Below, piece by piece: positions 1 to 8,284 of a stretch of 64,000 nt of DNA. The DNA lies in contig NZ_FUWS01000002.1 in assembly GCF_900167435.1 (NCBI RefSeq), positions 235,924 through 299,923 of the forward strand, in the 5' to 3' direction. The DNA comes from Marinactinospora thermotolerans DSM 45154 (GTDB taxonomy: Bacteria > Actinomycetota > Actinomycetes > Streptosporangiales > Streptosporangiaceae). Within the stretch, counting starts at the first letter, position 1, and each line of letters opens with the position of its first letter. Both the position numbers and the translations under genes were made by a program. The notes beneath the pieces were generated by a model. That model was not told the DNA's origin and made no database searches. It saw only the letters and a list, made by a program, of their open reading frames with translations.

Positions 1-177
1 GATCAGCTGGTCGTAGACCACGTCGGGGGTCATGCGGACCAGGGTGAGGTCGCGGCGGCCCTGCCGGATGATCTCGTGCCCCGCGGAGACGGGGATGAGG
101 TGGGTGAAGCCCTCCAGCGCGACCGTGTCCCCGTCCCGGACGAGCTCACGGATCCCCTCGTCCAACGACACGATCAT
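1..177 (-). CDS. CoA-transferase subunit A, N-terminal part (cut by window edge)
   Basis: The first 59 residues are present, starting at the ATG at 175-177. The protein begins MIVSLDEGIRELVRDGDTVA and carries the EGFTHLIPVSAGHEII and RMTPDVVYDQL segments. These are typical of the alpha subunit of the glutaconate/CatI-type class I CoA transferases, which in actinomycetes are often the 3-oxoadipate:succinyl-CoA transferase of the beta-ketoadipate pathway. The catalytic Glu lies in the beta subunit, which is outside the window. The gene lies downstream of a PcaR-like IclR gene on the same strand and has its own promoter region with two inverted repeats (195-229). A pcaI role is inferred from this context and is not proven by the fragment. 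Confidence 0.75.
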   Translation of the reverse strand, partial: MIVSLDEGIRELVRDGDTVALEGFTHLIPVSAGHEIIRQGRRDLTLVRMTPDVVYDQLI

Positions 178-194
178 AAGCGTCTCATCCTTTG

Positions 195-229
195 TTCGGA
201 TAGCGAATAAATGTTCATAAAGCGAACAT
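195..229 (-). promoter_or_regulatory. Paired inverted repeats upstream of the CoA transferase (probable IclR operator)
   Basis: Two palindromes lie just upstream of the CoA-transferase start: TTCG-N5-CGAA (195-207) and ATGTTC-N7-GAACAT (211-229). Their centres are 19 bp apart. The same two half-site types in the same order relative to the gene, with the same 19-bp centre spacing, recur at 1446-1482 upstream of the ABC-importer operon. IclR proteins of the PcaR/PobR type bind such multipartite sites, so the 326-1144 regulator is the obvious candidate. Confidence 0.7.
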
Positions 230-325
230 CGTTGGGGGTGAAGCTACCCCTCGCCTGTGATCCGGGTCAAGAGCCGCTGTGAGGGCGCCTACTCGGCAGG
301 GTGATCCGCGCTGCCCCGCGGGGAC

Positions 326-1144
326 CTAGCCGCCCGTCCCCCGGCTGCGCGCGGCGATCTCCAGATCGGCCTCGATCCGCGCCGTGGCCGCCAACAACGG
401 GGGCAGCAGGTCTCGTCGGATGTCCTCGATCGACGTGCGGCTGGCGTGCGTCGAGACGTTCGCCGCGGCGACCACCCGTCCCTCCCGGTCGCGGATCGGG
501 GCCGCCACCGAGCGCAGGCCCTCCTCCAGCTCCTGGTCCACGATCGCCCAGCCCTGCGCGCGCACCCGGTCCAGCTCGGCGCGCAGCCGGGCGGGTGAGG
601 AGAGGGTGTGCGCGGTAAGGCGGCGCATCTGGAGCCGTTCCAGGTAGGCGCCCAGTTCTTCGGGGGAGCGGCCGGCCAGCAGCACCCGGCCCATCGACGT
701 GGCGTAGGCGGGGAAGCGGGTGCCGACGTTGATCGACACCGCCATGATCCGCGACGTCGCCACGCGCGCCACGTACACGACGTCGTCGCCGTCGAGGACC
801 GAGACCGAGGAGGATTCCCGCACCTCGGCGACCAGGCGCTCCAGGTGGGGCTGGACCACCTCGGGCAGGCCGGCCGAGGAGAGGTAGGCGTAGCCGAGCT
901 CCAGCACCCGCGGCGTCAGCGAGAACAACCGGCCGTCGGTGCGCACGTAGCCCAGGTCGGCGAGGGTGAGCAGGAAGCGGCGGGCCGCGGCCCGGGTGAG
1001 CCCGGTCGCCCTGGCGACGTCGCTCAGCGTCATCGTCGGAGCCTCGGGGGTGAAGGCGCGGATCACCGCCAGCCCGCGCTCCAGGGACTGGACGTAGTGC
1101 TCGGCGCGTACGTGGCCGTCGGGGTCGTTGCGGGTCGCCGTCAT
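326..1144 (-). CDS. IclR-family transcriptional regulator, PcaR/PobR-like
   Basis: The protein has 272 residues, normal for IclR. The N-terminal winged helix-turn-helix reads VQSLERGLAVIRAF, then LSDVARATGLTRAAARRFLL, then YVRTDGRLFSLTPRVLELGY. The C-terminal effector domain includes SVSVLDGDDVVYVARV, FPAYATSMGRVLLAG and a region around VDQELEEGLRSVAAPI. The SLERGLAVIRAF and LGYAYLSS signatures are those of pca-regulon regulators, which respond to aromatic acids such as protocatechuate or beta-ketoadipate. The start at 1144 is preceded by AAGGA about 8 nt upstream; longer readings lack a ribosome site. It lies between two promoters with matching palindrome pairs and probably controls both. 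Confidence 0.88.
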   Translation of the reverse strand: MTATRNDPDGHVRAEHYVQSLERGLAVIRAFTPEAPTMTLSDVARATGLTRAAARRFLLTLADLGYVRTDGRLFSLTPRVLELGYAYLSSAGLPEVVQPHLERLVAEVRESSSVSVLDGDDVVYVARVATSRIMAVSINVGTRFPAYATSMGRVLLAGRSPEELGAYLERLQMRRLTAHTLSSPARLRAELDRVRAQGWAIVDQELEEGLRSVAAPIRDREGRVVAAANVSTHASRTSIEDIRRDLLPPLLAATARIEADLEIAARSRGTGG

Positions 1145-1615
1145 GGTGTTCCTTCCGCGTCGCGGGGCGCCGCCCGACCGGGCGGCGCCCTCTCGGGTGG
1201 CTGCGGCCGGATCCGTCCGGCCGTCCGCGTGTGCGGTCATTCTGGGTGATGTTCCCATACCGCACAGAGGTGGACGGGGGACTTTCCCCGGCCGGTGACC
1301 ACAGGTGGACATGGTGACGTTCCGGTTCTTCGACGGAACGGCCAGTTAGGTCCCATGACCTGATCTATTTCGTCTGCGCTGCGCCGTGGTGACGAAAAAA
1401 GTGGAACGTGACCGGTCTCCCTTGACGGCGTGAGCGCCATCACTTATGTTCGCGGAAAGAACATGCGTTCGTAAAACGAACGAAACACGTGTGTGCCGGT
1501 TTTGCCCGGACCCCGCGGTATCCGACCGCATCCCCGGCCCGCGGCCCCGACCGCCCCCTCCGGACAGGCGGTCCGGCACGCGGGATCCCCGCCCTTCCCC
1601 CACTTGGAGAGCCCG
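1145..1615. other. Divergent intergenic region between IclR gene and importer operon
   Basis: These 471 bases separate the minus-strand IclR gene from the plus-strand importer operon. I see no gene. The stretch 1330-1500 is noticeably AT-richer than its surroundings and holds the operator pair at 1446-1482. It is expected to hold the promoters of both divergent units. Confidence 0.7.
1446..1482 (+). promoter_or_regulatory. Paired inverted repeats upstream of the importer operon (probable IclR operator)
   Basis: ATGTTC-N7-GAACAT at 1446-1464 is followed after one base by CGTTCG-TAAAA-CGAACG at 1466-1482. The outer palindrome is identical in its arms to the one at 211-229, and the inner one shares TTCG-N5-CGAA with 195-207. 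Both pairs have centres 19 bp apart and run distal-to-proximal in the same order relative to the gene they precede. Confidence 0.72.
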
Positions 1616-2566
1616 ATGCGTCGTACGCCCCTCGCCCTGGCGGGCACACTGCTCCTGGCCGCCACCACCGCCTGCGGAGGCGGCGGGCCCACCGAGGAAG
1701 GAGGACTCACCCAGGTCACCGTGGGTGCGATCCCCATCATCGACGTCGCCCCCATCTACCTCGGCCAGGAACAGGGATTCTTCGAGGAACGCGGCATCGA
1801 ACTGACCATCGAGAGCACCAGCGGAGGCGCCGCCGCCGTCCCCGGTGTCGTCAGCGGCAACTTCCAGTTCGCCTTCGGCAACGTCACCTCGCTGATCATC
1901 GGACGCCAGGAGAACCTGCCCCTCAAGATCGTCACCAACGGTGTGACCAGCAGCGGCCAGGACGGTGCCGACTTCGGCGCCATCGTCGTGCCCGAGGGCA
2001 GCGACATCACCTCCCCCGAACAGCTGGAGGGGGCCACCGTCGCGGTGAACAACCTCAAGAACATCGGTGACACCACCGTGCGCAACTCCGTGGAGCTGGC
2101 CGGCGGCGACGGAAGCGGCATCGAGTTCGTCGAACTGGCCTTCCCCGACATGCCGGCCGCGCTCGACAACAACCAGGTCGACGCCGCCTGGGTGGTCGAA
2201 CCACACCTGACCACCGCGCTGCGCAACGGCGCCACCGAGATCGCCTCCAACTTCGTCGACGCCTCACCGGACCTGTCCGTCGCGGCCTACTTCACCTCCG
2301 AACAGACGATCGCCGAGAACCCCGAACTGGTCGACGCGTTCACCGAGGCCATGACCGAGTCCCTGGAGTACGCCGACGCCAACCCCGACGAGGTGCGCCG
2401 CATCCTGTCCACCTACACCGAGATCGCCCCCGAGGTCATCGAGGAACTGCGGCTGCCGCGCTTCCCGGCCGAGGTCGACCGCGCCTCGGTGCAGACCGTC
2501 GCCGACCTGATGGTCGAGCACGGCACCCTCGACGAGGCCCCCGACCTGGACGCCCTCTACCGATGA
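1616..2566 (+). CDS. ABC transporter substrate-binding lipoprotein, NMT1/SsuA/ThiY type
   Basis: The 316-residue protein starts with a lipoprotein signal (MRRTPLALAGTLLLAATTAC, Cys20 as the acylation site). The mature part begins QVTVGAIPIIDVAPIYLGQE, then FFEERGIELTI, the hallmark of periplasmic-binding proteins for nitrate, sulfonate, thiamine-precursor or aromatic-acid substrates. The ATG at 1616 follows a GGAG site. The operon continues with two permeases and an ATPase, then benzoylformate-decarboxylase-like and benzaldehyde-dehydrogenase genes. The ligand is therefore probably an aromatic acid such as benzoylformate, mandelate or a ring-substituted relative; this is inferred from context. 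Operators at 1446-1482 suggest control by the adjacent IclR protein. Confidence 0.88.
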   Translation: MRRTPLALAGTLLLAATTACGGGGPTEEGGLTQVTVGAIPIIDVAPIYLGQEQGFFEERGIELTIESTSGGAAAVPGVVSGNFQFAFGNVTSLIIGRQENLPLKIVTNGVTSSGQDGADFGAIVVPEGSDITSPEQLEGATVAVNNLKNIGDTTVRNSVELAGGDGSGIEFVELAFPDMPAALDNNQVDAAWVVEPHLTTALRNGATEIASNFVDASPDLSVAAYFTSEQTIAENPELVDAFTEAMTESLEYADANPDEVRRILSTYTEIAPEVIEELRLPRFPAEVDRASVQTVADLMVEHGTLDEAPDLDALYR

Positions 2567-3426
2567 CGGCCGCTATGACCGACAACGCCCCCGCCACCCC
2601 GGCCGCCGGACCGACGGCCGAGGCCGGTCCGTCCAGGGCCGCGCGCGCGACCTCCCGCCTCGGCACCACCGCCCTCGGCCTCACCGGCATCGCCGGTTTC
2701 CTCCTGCTGTGGGAGGTGGTGCCCCGGATCGGACTGGTCTCGGCCGACTACCTGCCCCCGGCCTCCCAGGTCCTCGTCGCGCTCGCCGAGCGCCTCACCC
2801 TGCCACGGCTGTGGGTCGCCCTGCTCGACACCGTGATCGGCTGGGGCCTGGGCCTGCTCATCGCCACCGTGGCCGCCGTCGTCCTCGGCTTCGCCGTGGG
2901 CTCGCTGCCACTGCTGCGCCGCCTCACCGCCTCCACCGTGGAGTTCCTGCGCCCGATCCCCTCGGTCGCGCTCATCCCGCTGGCGGTCCTGCTCTACGCC
3001 ACCGACATCCGCTCCACCCTGCTGCTCGTCGTCTACGCGGCCTTCTGGCAGATCTACATCCAGGTGCTCTACGGCGTCGCCGACGTCGACCCGGTCGCCG
3101 AACAGACCGCCCGCTCCTTCGGGCTGGGCCGGCTGGCCCGGATCCGCCACGTCGTGTGGCCCTCGGCGCTGCCCTACGTCCTCACCGGGTTCCGCCTGGG
3201 CGCCGCCGTCGCGCTGATCCTCGCCATCACCGCCCAGCTCATCATCGGCAGCCCGGGGCTGGGCAAGGAGATCGCCGTCGCCCAGTCCAGCGGCGCGGTC
3301 GCCGCGGTCTACGCCCTGGTCATCCTCACCGGCGCGCTCGGTGTCATCGTCAACATCGGGGTGCGCGCGCTGGAACGGCGTCTCCTCCACTGGCACACCT
3401 CCGTCCGAGGGGAGAACGTCGCATGA
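2563..3426 (+). CDS. ABC transporter permease (SsuC/TauC type), first
   Basis: The 287-residue integral membrane protein has about six predicted hydrophobic segments (near 30-50, 85-110, 125-150, 160-180, 215-240, 255-275). The BPD_transp_1 coupling loop lies around EQTARSFGLGRLARIRHVVWP. Its ATG overlaps the TGA of the binding protein (ATGA, 2563-2566), a sign of translational coupling; an ATG at 2575 is a possible alternative. It forms the membrane channel together with the second permease. The hydrophilic N-terminal 30 residues are Ala/Thr/Pro-rich. Confidence 0.88.
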   Translation: MTAAMTDNAPATPAAGPTAEAGPSRAARATSRLGTTALGLTGIAGFLLLWEVVPRIGLVSADYLPPASQVLVALAERLTLPRLWVALLDTVIGWGLGLLIATVAAVVLGFAVGSLPLLRRLTASTVEFLRPIPSVALIPLAVLLYATDIRSTLLLVVYAAFWQIYIQVLYGVADVDPVAEQTARSFGLGRLARIRHVVWPSALPYVLTGFRLGAAVALILAITAQLIIGSPGLGKEIAVAQSSGAVAAVYALVILTGALGVIVNIGVRALERRLLHWHTSVRGENVA

Positions 3427-4250
3427 GCGCCCCCGAAGTCACATCCGCGCGGCGCGCCCCGGCCCTGCGCCTCCTCACCGCGGCGGCCCTGCGCCTGTGG
3501 TACCTGCTCGCGCTGCCCGCCGCGCTCATCCTGCTGTGGTGGTGGGCCGGCGCCGTCAGCGGCATGTACTACCTGTCCTCACCCGATGTCATCGCCGCCA
3601 CCTTCGCCGAGGTCTGGTTCGGTGAGCGGTTCCTCGTCGACGCCCTGCCCAGCGTCGCCCGGCTGCTCGGCGGGTTCGCGCTGGCCGCCGTGCTGGGGGT
3701 CGCCCTGGGCGTCGGCCTGGGCCTGTCGCCTCGGCTGCGCGCCCTCACCGAGCCGGTCCTGGAGTTCCTGCGGGCCATCCCGCCGCCCGTCCTGGTCCCC
3801 CTGCTGATGCTGCTGGCCGGGGTCAGCACCGGGATGAAGCTCCTGGTCATCGTCTCCGGATGCATCTGGCCGATCCTGCTCAACACGATCGAGGGCGTGC
3901 GCGCGGTGGACCCGGTCCTGGCCGACACCTGCCGCTGCTACGGCATCGGGAGGCGACGCCGGCTGACCACCCTGATCCTGCGCTCGGCCAGCCCGCAGAT
4001 CATGGCGGGCCTGCGCCAGGCGCTGTCCATCGCGATCATCCTCATGGTCATCAGCGAGATGTTCGCCAGCTCCAGCGGCCTGGGCTTCACCATCGTGCAG
4101 TTCCAGCGCAGTTTCGCCATCCCGGAGATGTGGACCGGCATCGTGCTGCTGGGTCTCATCGGGTTCCTGCTGTCCGTGTTGTTCCAGCTCGTCGAGAAGC
4201 GCGTGCTGGCCTGGTACAACGGCGTCCGCGCCGCGACTCGGGGGGAATGA
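3423..4250 (+). CDS. ABC transporter permease (SsuC/TauC type), second
   Basis: A 275-residue permease starts at an ATG that overlaps the stop of the first permease by four bases. The transmembrane segments include LWYLLALPAALILLWWWAG near the N-terminus. The coupling loop is around ADTCRCYGIGRRRRLTTLILR, followed by the SASPQIMAGLRQAL segment typical of nitrate/taurine-type permeases. Two different permease genes in one operon imply a heterodimeric channel, whereas most SsuC/TauC systems use one permease as a homodimer. Confidence 0.88.
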   Translation: MSAPEVTSARRAPALRLLTAAALRLWYLLALPAALILLWWWAGAVSGMYYLSSPDVIAATFAEVWFGERFLVDALPSVARLLGGFALAAVLGVALGVGLGLSPRLRALTEPVLEFLRAIPPPVLVPLLMLLAGVSTGMKLLVIVSGCIWPILLNTIEGVRAVDPVLADTCRCYGIGRRRRLTTLILRSASPQIMAGLRQALSIAIILMVISEMFASSSGLGFTIVQFQRSFAIPEMWTGIVLLGLIGFLLSVLFQLVEKRVLAWYNGVRAATRGE

Positions 4251-4256
4251 GCCGAC

Positions 4257-5093
4257 ATGACGTCATCCGACACCGTCCACGGCGCGGCGGGCACGCCCAT
4301 GCTCGACGTGGCCGGGCTGCGCAAGGTCTACCAGGGGGAGGGGCGCGCCGTCGAAGCCGTGCGCGACCTCACCTTCGCCCTCGCCGACGGCGAGCTGGCC
4401 TGCCTTGTCGGCCCGTCCGGCTGTGGCAAGACCACGCTGCTCAAGTGCATCGCCGGACTGTTGCGCCCCACCTCCGGCACCGTGCGGCTGGCCGGGCGCG
4501 GGGTCACCTCCCCGCCCCCGGACATGGCGGTGGTGTTCCAGGAGTACGGGCGCAGCCTGTTCCCCTGGCTCACCGTCCACGCCAACGTCGAGCTGCCGCT
4601 CAAGGAGAAGGGGCTGCCCAAGGAGCGGCGCGCGGAGCTCGTCACCGGAGCCCTCGAAGCGGTCGGCCTGGCCGACTTCGCCGGCTCCCACCCCTGGCAG
4701 CTCTCCGGCGGCATGCAGCAGCGCGTCGCGATCGCCCGGGCCATCGCCTACGAGCCGCGCGTGCTGCTGATGGACGAGCCGTTCGCGGCCGTCGACGCCC
4801 AGACCCGCGCCGACCTGGAGGACCTCATCCGATCGCTGTGGAAGCGCTTCGGCATGACCGTCCTGTTCGTCACCCACGACATCGACGAGGCCGTCTACCT
4901 GGGACAGCGCGTCCTCGTCCTGTCCTCCTCGCCCACCGTCGTGCAGGACGACATCACCGTGGACCTGCCCGACGAACGCGACCAGCTGACGACCCGCTCC
5001 CTGCCCCGCTTCGCCGAGCTGCGCACCCGGGTCTACGCCGAGATCCAAAGCGCCAAGCGCGGCCCGGCGGTCGCGGGCACGGCCGGCGAATAG
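4257..5093 (+). CDS. ABC transporter ATP-binding protein (SsuB/TauB type)
   Basis: The 278-residue nucleotide-binding subunit has all core motifs: Walker A GPSGCGKTT, Q-loop in VVFQEYGRSLFPWL, signature LSGGMQQRVAIARA, Walker B VLLMDEPFAAVD and H-loop VTHDIDEA. The sequence around the Q-loop and DEPF is of the nitrate/sulfonate/taurine import class. It starts six bases after the upstream permease stop, with a GGGGGAA site overlapping that stop. It energises uptake through the two permeases upstream. Confidence 0.9.
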   Translation: MTSSDTVHGAAGTPMLDVAGLRKVYQGEGRAVEAVRDLTFALADGELACLVGPSGCGKTTLLKCIAGLLRPTSGTVRLAGRGVTSPPPDMAVVFQEYGRSLFPWLTVHANVELPLKEKGLPKERRAELVTGALEAVGLADFAGSHPWQLSGGMQQRVAIARAIAYEPRVLLMDEPFAAVDAQTRADLEDLIRSLWKRFGMTVLFVTHDIDEAVYLGQRVLVLSSSPTVVQDDITVDLPDERDQLTTRSLPRFAELRTRVYAEIQSAKRGPAVAGTAGE

Positions 5094-5114
5094 AAGATCG
5101 ACGAGGAGGACAGC

Positions 5115-6737
5115 GTGACCACAGGATCGCGGACCGTCCGCGACGCCACCTTGGAGATGCTGCGCGGGCTCGACCTGACCACCATCTTCGCCAACCCCGG
5201 ATCCACCGAGGTCGGCTTCCTCACCGACCTGCCCGAGGATCTGGACTTCGTCCTGGCGTTGCACGAGGGCTCGGTGGTCGGCATGGCCACCGGCTGGGCC
5301 ATCGCCCGCAGGCGCCCCGCGCTCGTCCAGCTGCACACCACCGCGGGACTGGGCAACGCGGTCGGGGCGCTGGCCACCGCCCGTGTCAACCGGGCCCCGC
5401 TGGTGGTGCTCGTGGGCCAGCAGGACCGCCGCCACCTCGCCCAGGAGCCCTTCCTCGCGGGGCGGCTGGAGGGCCTGGCCGGCGACTACCCCGTCTGGGT
5501 CAAACAGCCCGAGCGGGCCCAGGACGTGCCCGCCGCCATCGCCAGGGCCCACCACGAGGCGAGCACGCACGGCGGTCCCGCGCTGGTCATCGTCCCCATG
5601 GACGACTGGCACCAGCCCGCCGGCGACCCCGCCGTCCACGCCGCGCCCCGGCGCGTCCTGCGCCCCGCCCCGGCCCCGGCCGCCCTGGACCCGGCCCTGG
5701 AGGAGGTGGCCGCCCTGGTCGACGGCGCCCGATCCCCGGCGTTGGTCGCCGGGGCGGCCAACGACGACGAGGAGGGCTGGGCGGCCCTGGTCGCCCTCGC
5801 CGAGCGGCTCGGCTGCCCGGTGTGGCAGGAGAGCTTCGGGGCGCGTGCCGGGTTCCCGCAGGACCACGCGCTGTTCGCCGGGCACCTGCCCGCCGACCGG
5901 CCGCGGCTGCGCGCCCTCCTGGCCCCCCACGACGTCGTGGTCGCGGTCGGCGCGCCGGTCTTCCGCCAGTACCAGTACCACCCCGGGCCGCTCGTCGAGC
6001 CCGCGACCCGTACCGTCGTCGTCTCCGCCGACGCGGGGGAGATCGGCCACAGCCCCGCCGACGTCGCCGTGCACACCCCCGTGGCGCCCTTCGTCGCGGC
6101 GCTGGCCGAGCGCGTCCGGCGCCGCCCCGGCTCCGATGAGCCCCGACGCGAGGTGGCGCGCCCGCTCCCGCCCGAGCCCGGCCGTCCCCTCGCGCCCGGC
6201 CACGTCTTCGCCGCGCTGGCCGAGCGCGCCGCCGCCGACACGATCTTCGTGGAGGAGACCCCCTCCAGCCGGCCCGAGATGCACGCGCTGCTGCCGGCCC
6301 GGCGCCCCCTCGGCTTCCTGTCCGCGGCGATGGGCGGCCTGGGCTTCGCCCTGCCCGCGGCCACCGGGGCGCGCATGGCCGACCCCCGACGGCCGGTCGT
6401 CGCGGTCGTCGGCGACGGATCGGCGATGTACCAGGTACAGGCGCTGTGGAGCGCGGCCCGCTACGGCGCGGGCGTCCTGTTCGTCGTCTTGTCCAACGGC
6501 CGCTACGCGATCATGGACCGCCTCGCCGAGGGGCAGGGGGGCAAGCCCCCGTGGCCGGCGTTCGACGAGGTGTCGGTCGCGGAGGTGGCCCGCGGGTTGG
6601 GCTGTCCCGCCCGCAGGATCACCTCCTACGACGACCTCATCACCGTTTTGGACGAGGTCGTCCCCACCCTGACGGAGCGGACCGAACCACTCGTGCTCGA
6701 TGTCGAGGTGACGGTCGGGACGACGTTCGCCCCCTGA
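5115..6737 (+). CDS. mdlC: Thiamine-diphosphate decarboxylase, benzoylformate decarboxylase-like
   Basis: The 540-residue protein starts at GTG 5115 behind a strong GAGGAGGA site. Benzoylformate decarboxylase turns benzoylformate into benzaldehyde and CO2. Family landmarks are present: ANPGSTE with Ser30 (the BFD active-site Ser), LHEGSVVG with Glu51 (ThDP-activating Glu), QLHTTAGLGNA with His74, and the GDGSAMYQ...SNGRYA cofactor and magnesium motif near the C-terminus. The second catalytic His (His281 in the Pseudomonas putida enzyme, context FRYHQY) is not at the aligned place. Here the segment is FRQYQYHP, with Tyr286 at that position and a His three residues later. The next gene is a benzaldehyde dehydrogenase, which supports the reaction, though a related 2-oxo acid substrate is possible. 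Confidence 0.8.
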   Translation: MTTGSRTVRDATLEMLRGLDLTTIFANPGSTEVGFLTDLPEDLDFVLALHEGSVVGMATGWAIARRRPALVQLHTTAGLGNAVGALATARVNRAPLVVLVGQQDRRHLAQEPFLAGRLEGLAGDYPVWVKQPERAQDVPAAIARAHHEASTHGGPALVIVPMDDWHQPAGDPAVHAAPRRVLRPAPAPAALDPALEEVAALVDGARSPALVAGAANDDEEGWAALVALAERLGCPVWQESFGARAGFPQDHALFAGHLPADRPRLRALLAPHDVVVAVGAPVFRQYQYHPGPLVEPATRTVVVSADAGEIGHSPADVAVHTPVAPFVAALAERVRRRPGSDEPRREVARPLPPEPGRPLAPGHVFAALAERAAADTIFVEETPSSRPEMHALLPARRPLGFLSAAMGGLGFALPAATGARMADPRRPVVAVVGDGSAMYQVQALWSAARYGAGVLFVVLSNGRYAIMDRLAEGQGGKPPWPAFDEVSVAEVARGLGCPARRITSYDDLITVLDEVVPTLTERTEPLVLDVEVTVGTTFAP

Positions 6738-6773
6738 GGGCACCGTGTGGTCGAGAACGTGAGAAGGAGTGAC

Positions 6774-8234
6774 ATGAGTCTGTTCGACGGCGACGTGTGG
6801 ACGTCGAAGGTGTTCACCGGAACCTGGACGAGCGCGCGTGGCGGCGACGCCCCGGTCGTCTCCCCGGCGACCGGCGCCGAGATCGGCCGGATCGGCTCGG
6901 CCGACGCCACCGACGTGGCCGAGGCCGCCGCCGTGGCGGCCAAGGCCCAGCGCGCCTGGGCCGCCGCGCCTTTCGCGGAGCGCGCGGCGGTGCTGCGCCG
7001 GGCCGGAGCCCTGTTCGAGGAGTACGGCGACGAGGTCGCCGGCTGGCTGGGCCGCGAAGCGGGGTCGGCGCCCGGCAAGGCCGGCTTCGAGGCGCACCTG
7101 GCCGTCACCGAGGCCTACGAGTGCGCCGCCCTGGCCTCCCAGCCCGCCGGCGAGGTGCTGCGCTCGGCCAAGCCTCGGCTGAGCCTGGCCCGCCGGGTCC
7201 CGGTGGGGGTGGTCGGCGTCATCGCCCCGTTCAACTTCCCGCTCATCCTCGCCATGCGCTCGGTCGCGCCCGCGCTGGCCCTGGGCAACGCGGTCGTGCT
7301 CAAGCCCGACCCGCGCACCGCCGTGTCCGGGGGAGCGGTCATCGCCGAGGTCCTCCGCCGCGCCGGACTGCCCGAGGGCGTCTTGCACGTGCTCCCGGGC
7401 GGCGCCGCGGCCGGGGTGGCGTTGGTCGAGGCGCCCGAGGTCCGCGTCATCTCCTTCACCGGCTCCACCGCGGCCGGCCGCAAGGTCGGCGAGGCCGCCG
7501 GACGCCACCTCAAGCGCGCCCACCTGGAGCTGGGCGGGAACTCGCCCTTGATCGTGCTCGCCGACGCCGACGTCCAGCGCGCCGCGTCGGTGGGGGCGTG
7601 GGGGTCCTTCCTGCACCAGGGACAGATCTGCATGACGACCGGACGCCACCTCGTGCACGAGTCCATCGCCGACGCCTACGTCGAGGCGCTGGCGGCCAAG
7701 GCCGAGGCGCTGCGGGTCGGCGACCCCGAGAGCGGCGAGGTCGCGCTCGGACCGATCATCGACGCGGGGCAGCGCGACAAGATCCACTCCCTGGTCACCC
7801 GCAGCGTCGAGGCCGGGGCCCGGCTGGCCGCCGGCGGCACCTACGAGGGCCTGTTCTACCGGCCGACCGTCCTGGACGGTGTGACCGTCGACACCCCGGC
7901 CTTCGCCGAGGAGGTCTTCGGGCCGGTCGCCCCGGTGATCCGCTTCTCCACCCTGGAAGAGGCCGCCGAGATCGCGAGCAGCAGCGACTACGGGCTGTCG
8001 CTGGGCATCCTCACCGCCAACCCGATGCGCGGCTACGAGCTCGCCGAGCGCATCCCCTCGGGGATCGTGCACATCAACGACCAGACCGTCGACGACGAGT
8101 CGGTCGCGCCCTTCGGCGGGGTCGGCGACTCCGGCACCGGTTCGCGGTTCGGGGGGACCACCGCCAACATCGAGGCGTTCACCGAGACCCAGTGGGTCAC
8201 GATGCAGGCCGAGATCGAGCGTTACCCCTTCTGA
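6774..8234 (+). CDS. Benzaldehyde dehydrogenase (NAD(P)+), ALDH superfamily
   Basis: A 486-residue aldehyde dehydrogenase of the XylC/MdlD group. It would oxidise benzaldehyde, the product of the preceding decarboxylase, to benzoate. The cofactor-binding ISFTGSTAAGRKVG, the catalytic general base in LELGGNSPL and the nucleophile Cys in GQICMTTGRHLVHE are all present. The C-terminal segment around SVAPFGGVGDSGTGSRFG is typical of aromatic ALDHs. The start at ATG 6774 follows AAGGAG (6763-6768); the reading frame is open further upstream without a ribosome site. A strong terminator follows at 8245-8275. With the importer and the decarboxylase it makes a mandelate/benzoylformate-to-benzoate route feeding ring cleavage. 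Confidence 0.88.
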   Translation: MSLFDGDVWTSKVFTGTWTSARGGDAPVVSPATGAEIGRIGSADATDVAEAAAVAAKAQRAWAAAPFAERAAVLRRAGALFEEYGDEVAGWLGREAGSAPGKAGFEAHLAVTEAYECAALASQPAGEVLRSAKPRLSLARRVPVGVVGVIAPFNFPLILAMRSVAPALALGNAVVLKPDPRTAVSGGAVIAEVLRRAGLPEGVLHVLPGGAAAGVALVEAPEVRVISFTGSTAAGRKVGEAAGRHLKRAHLELGGNSPLIVLADADVQRAASVGAWGSFLHQGQICMTTGRHLVHESIADAYVEALAAKAEALRVGDPESGEVALGPIIDAGQRDKIHSLVTRSVEAGARLAAGGTYEGLFYRPTVLDGVTVDTPAFAEEVFGPVAPVIRFSTLEEAAEIASSSDYGLSLGILTANPMRGYELAERIPSGIVHINDQTVDDESVAPFGGVGDSGTGSRFGGTTANIEAFTETQWVTMQAEIERYPF

Positions 8235-8244
8235 TCGCGTCCGC

Positions 8245-8275
8245 GGTGGGGGAGGCCCGCGGGGCCTCCCCCACC
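8245..8275. terminator. Bidirectional hairpin terminator
   Basis: A perfect 14-bp stem (GGTGGGGGAGGCCC at 8245-8258 with its complement at 8262-8275) closes a 3-base loop. It sits between the ends of two convergent operons (stops at 8234 on plus and 8285 on minus). Confidence 0.85.
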
Positions 8276-8284
8276 GGGCGCCGT

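Noticed and set aside
3860-6139. 759-codon plus-strand frame
   Set aside because: Overlaps permease, ATPase and decarboxylase in another frame; Arg/Pro/Gly-rich with no motifs.
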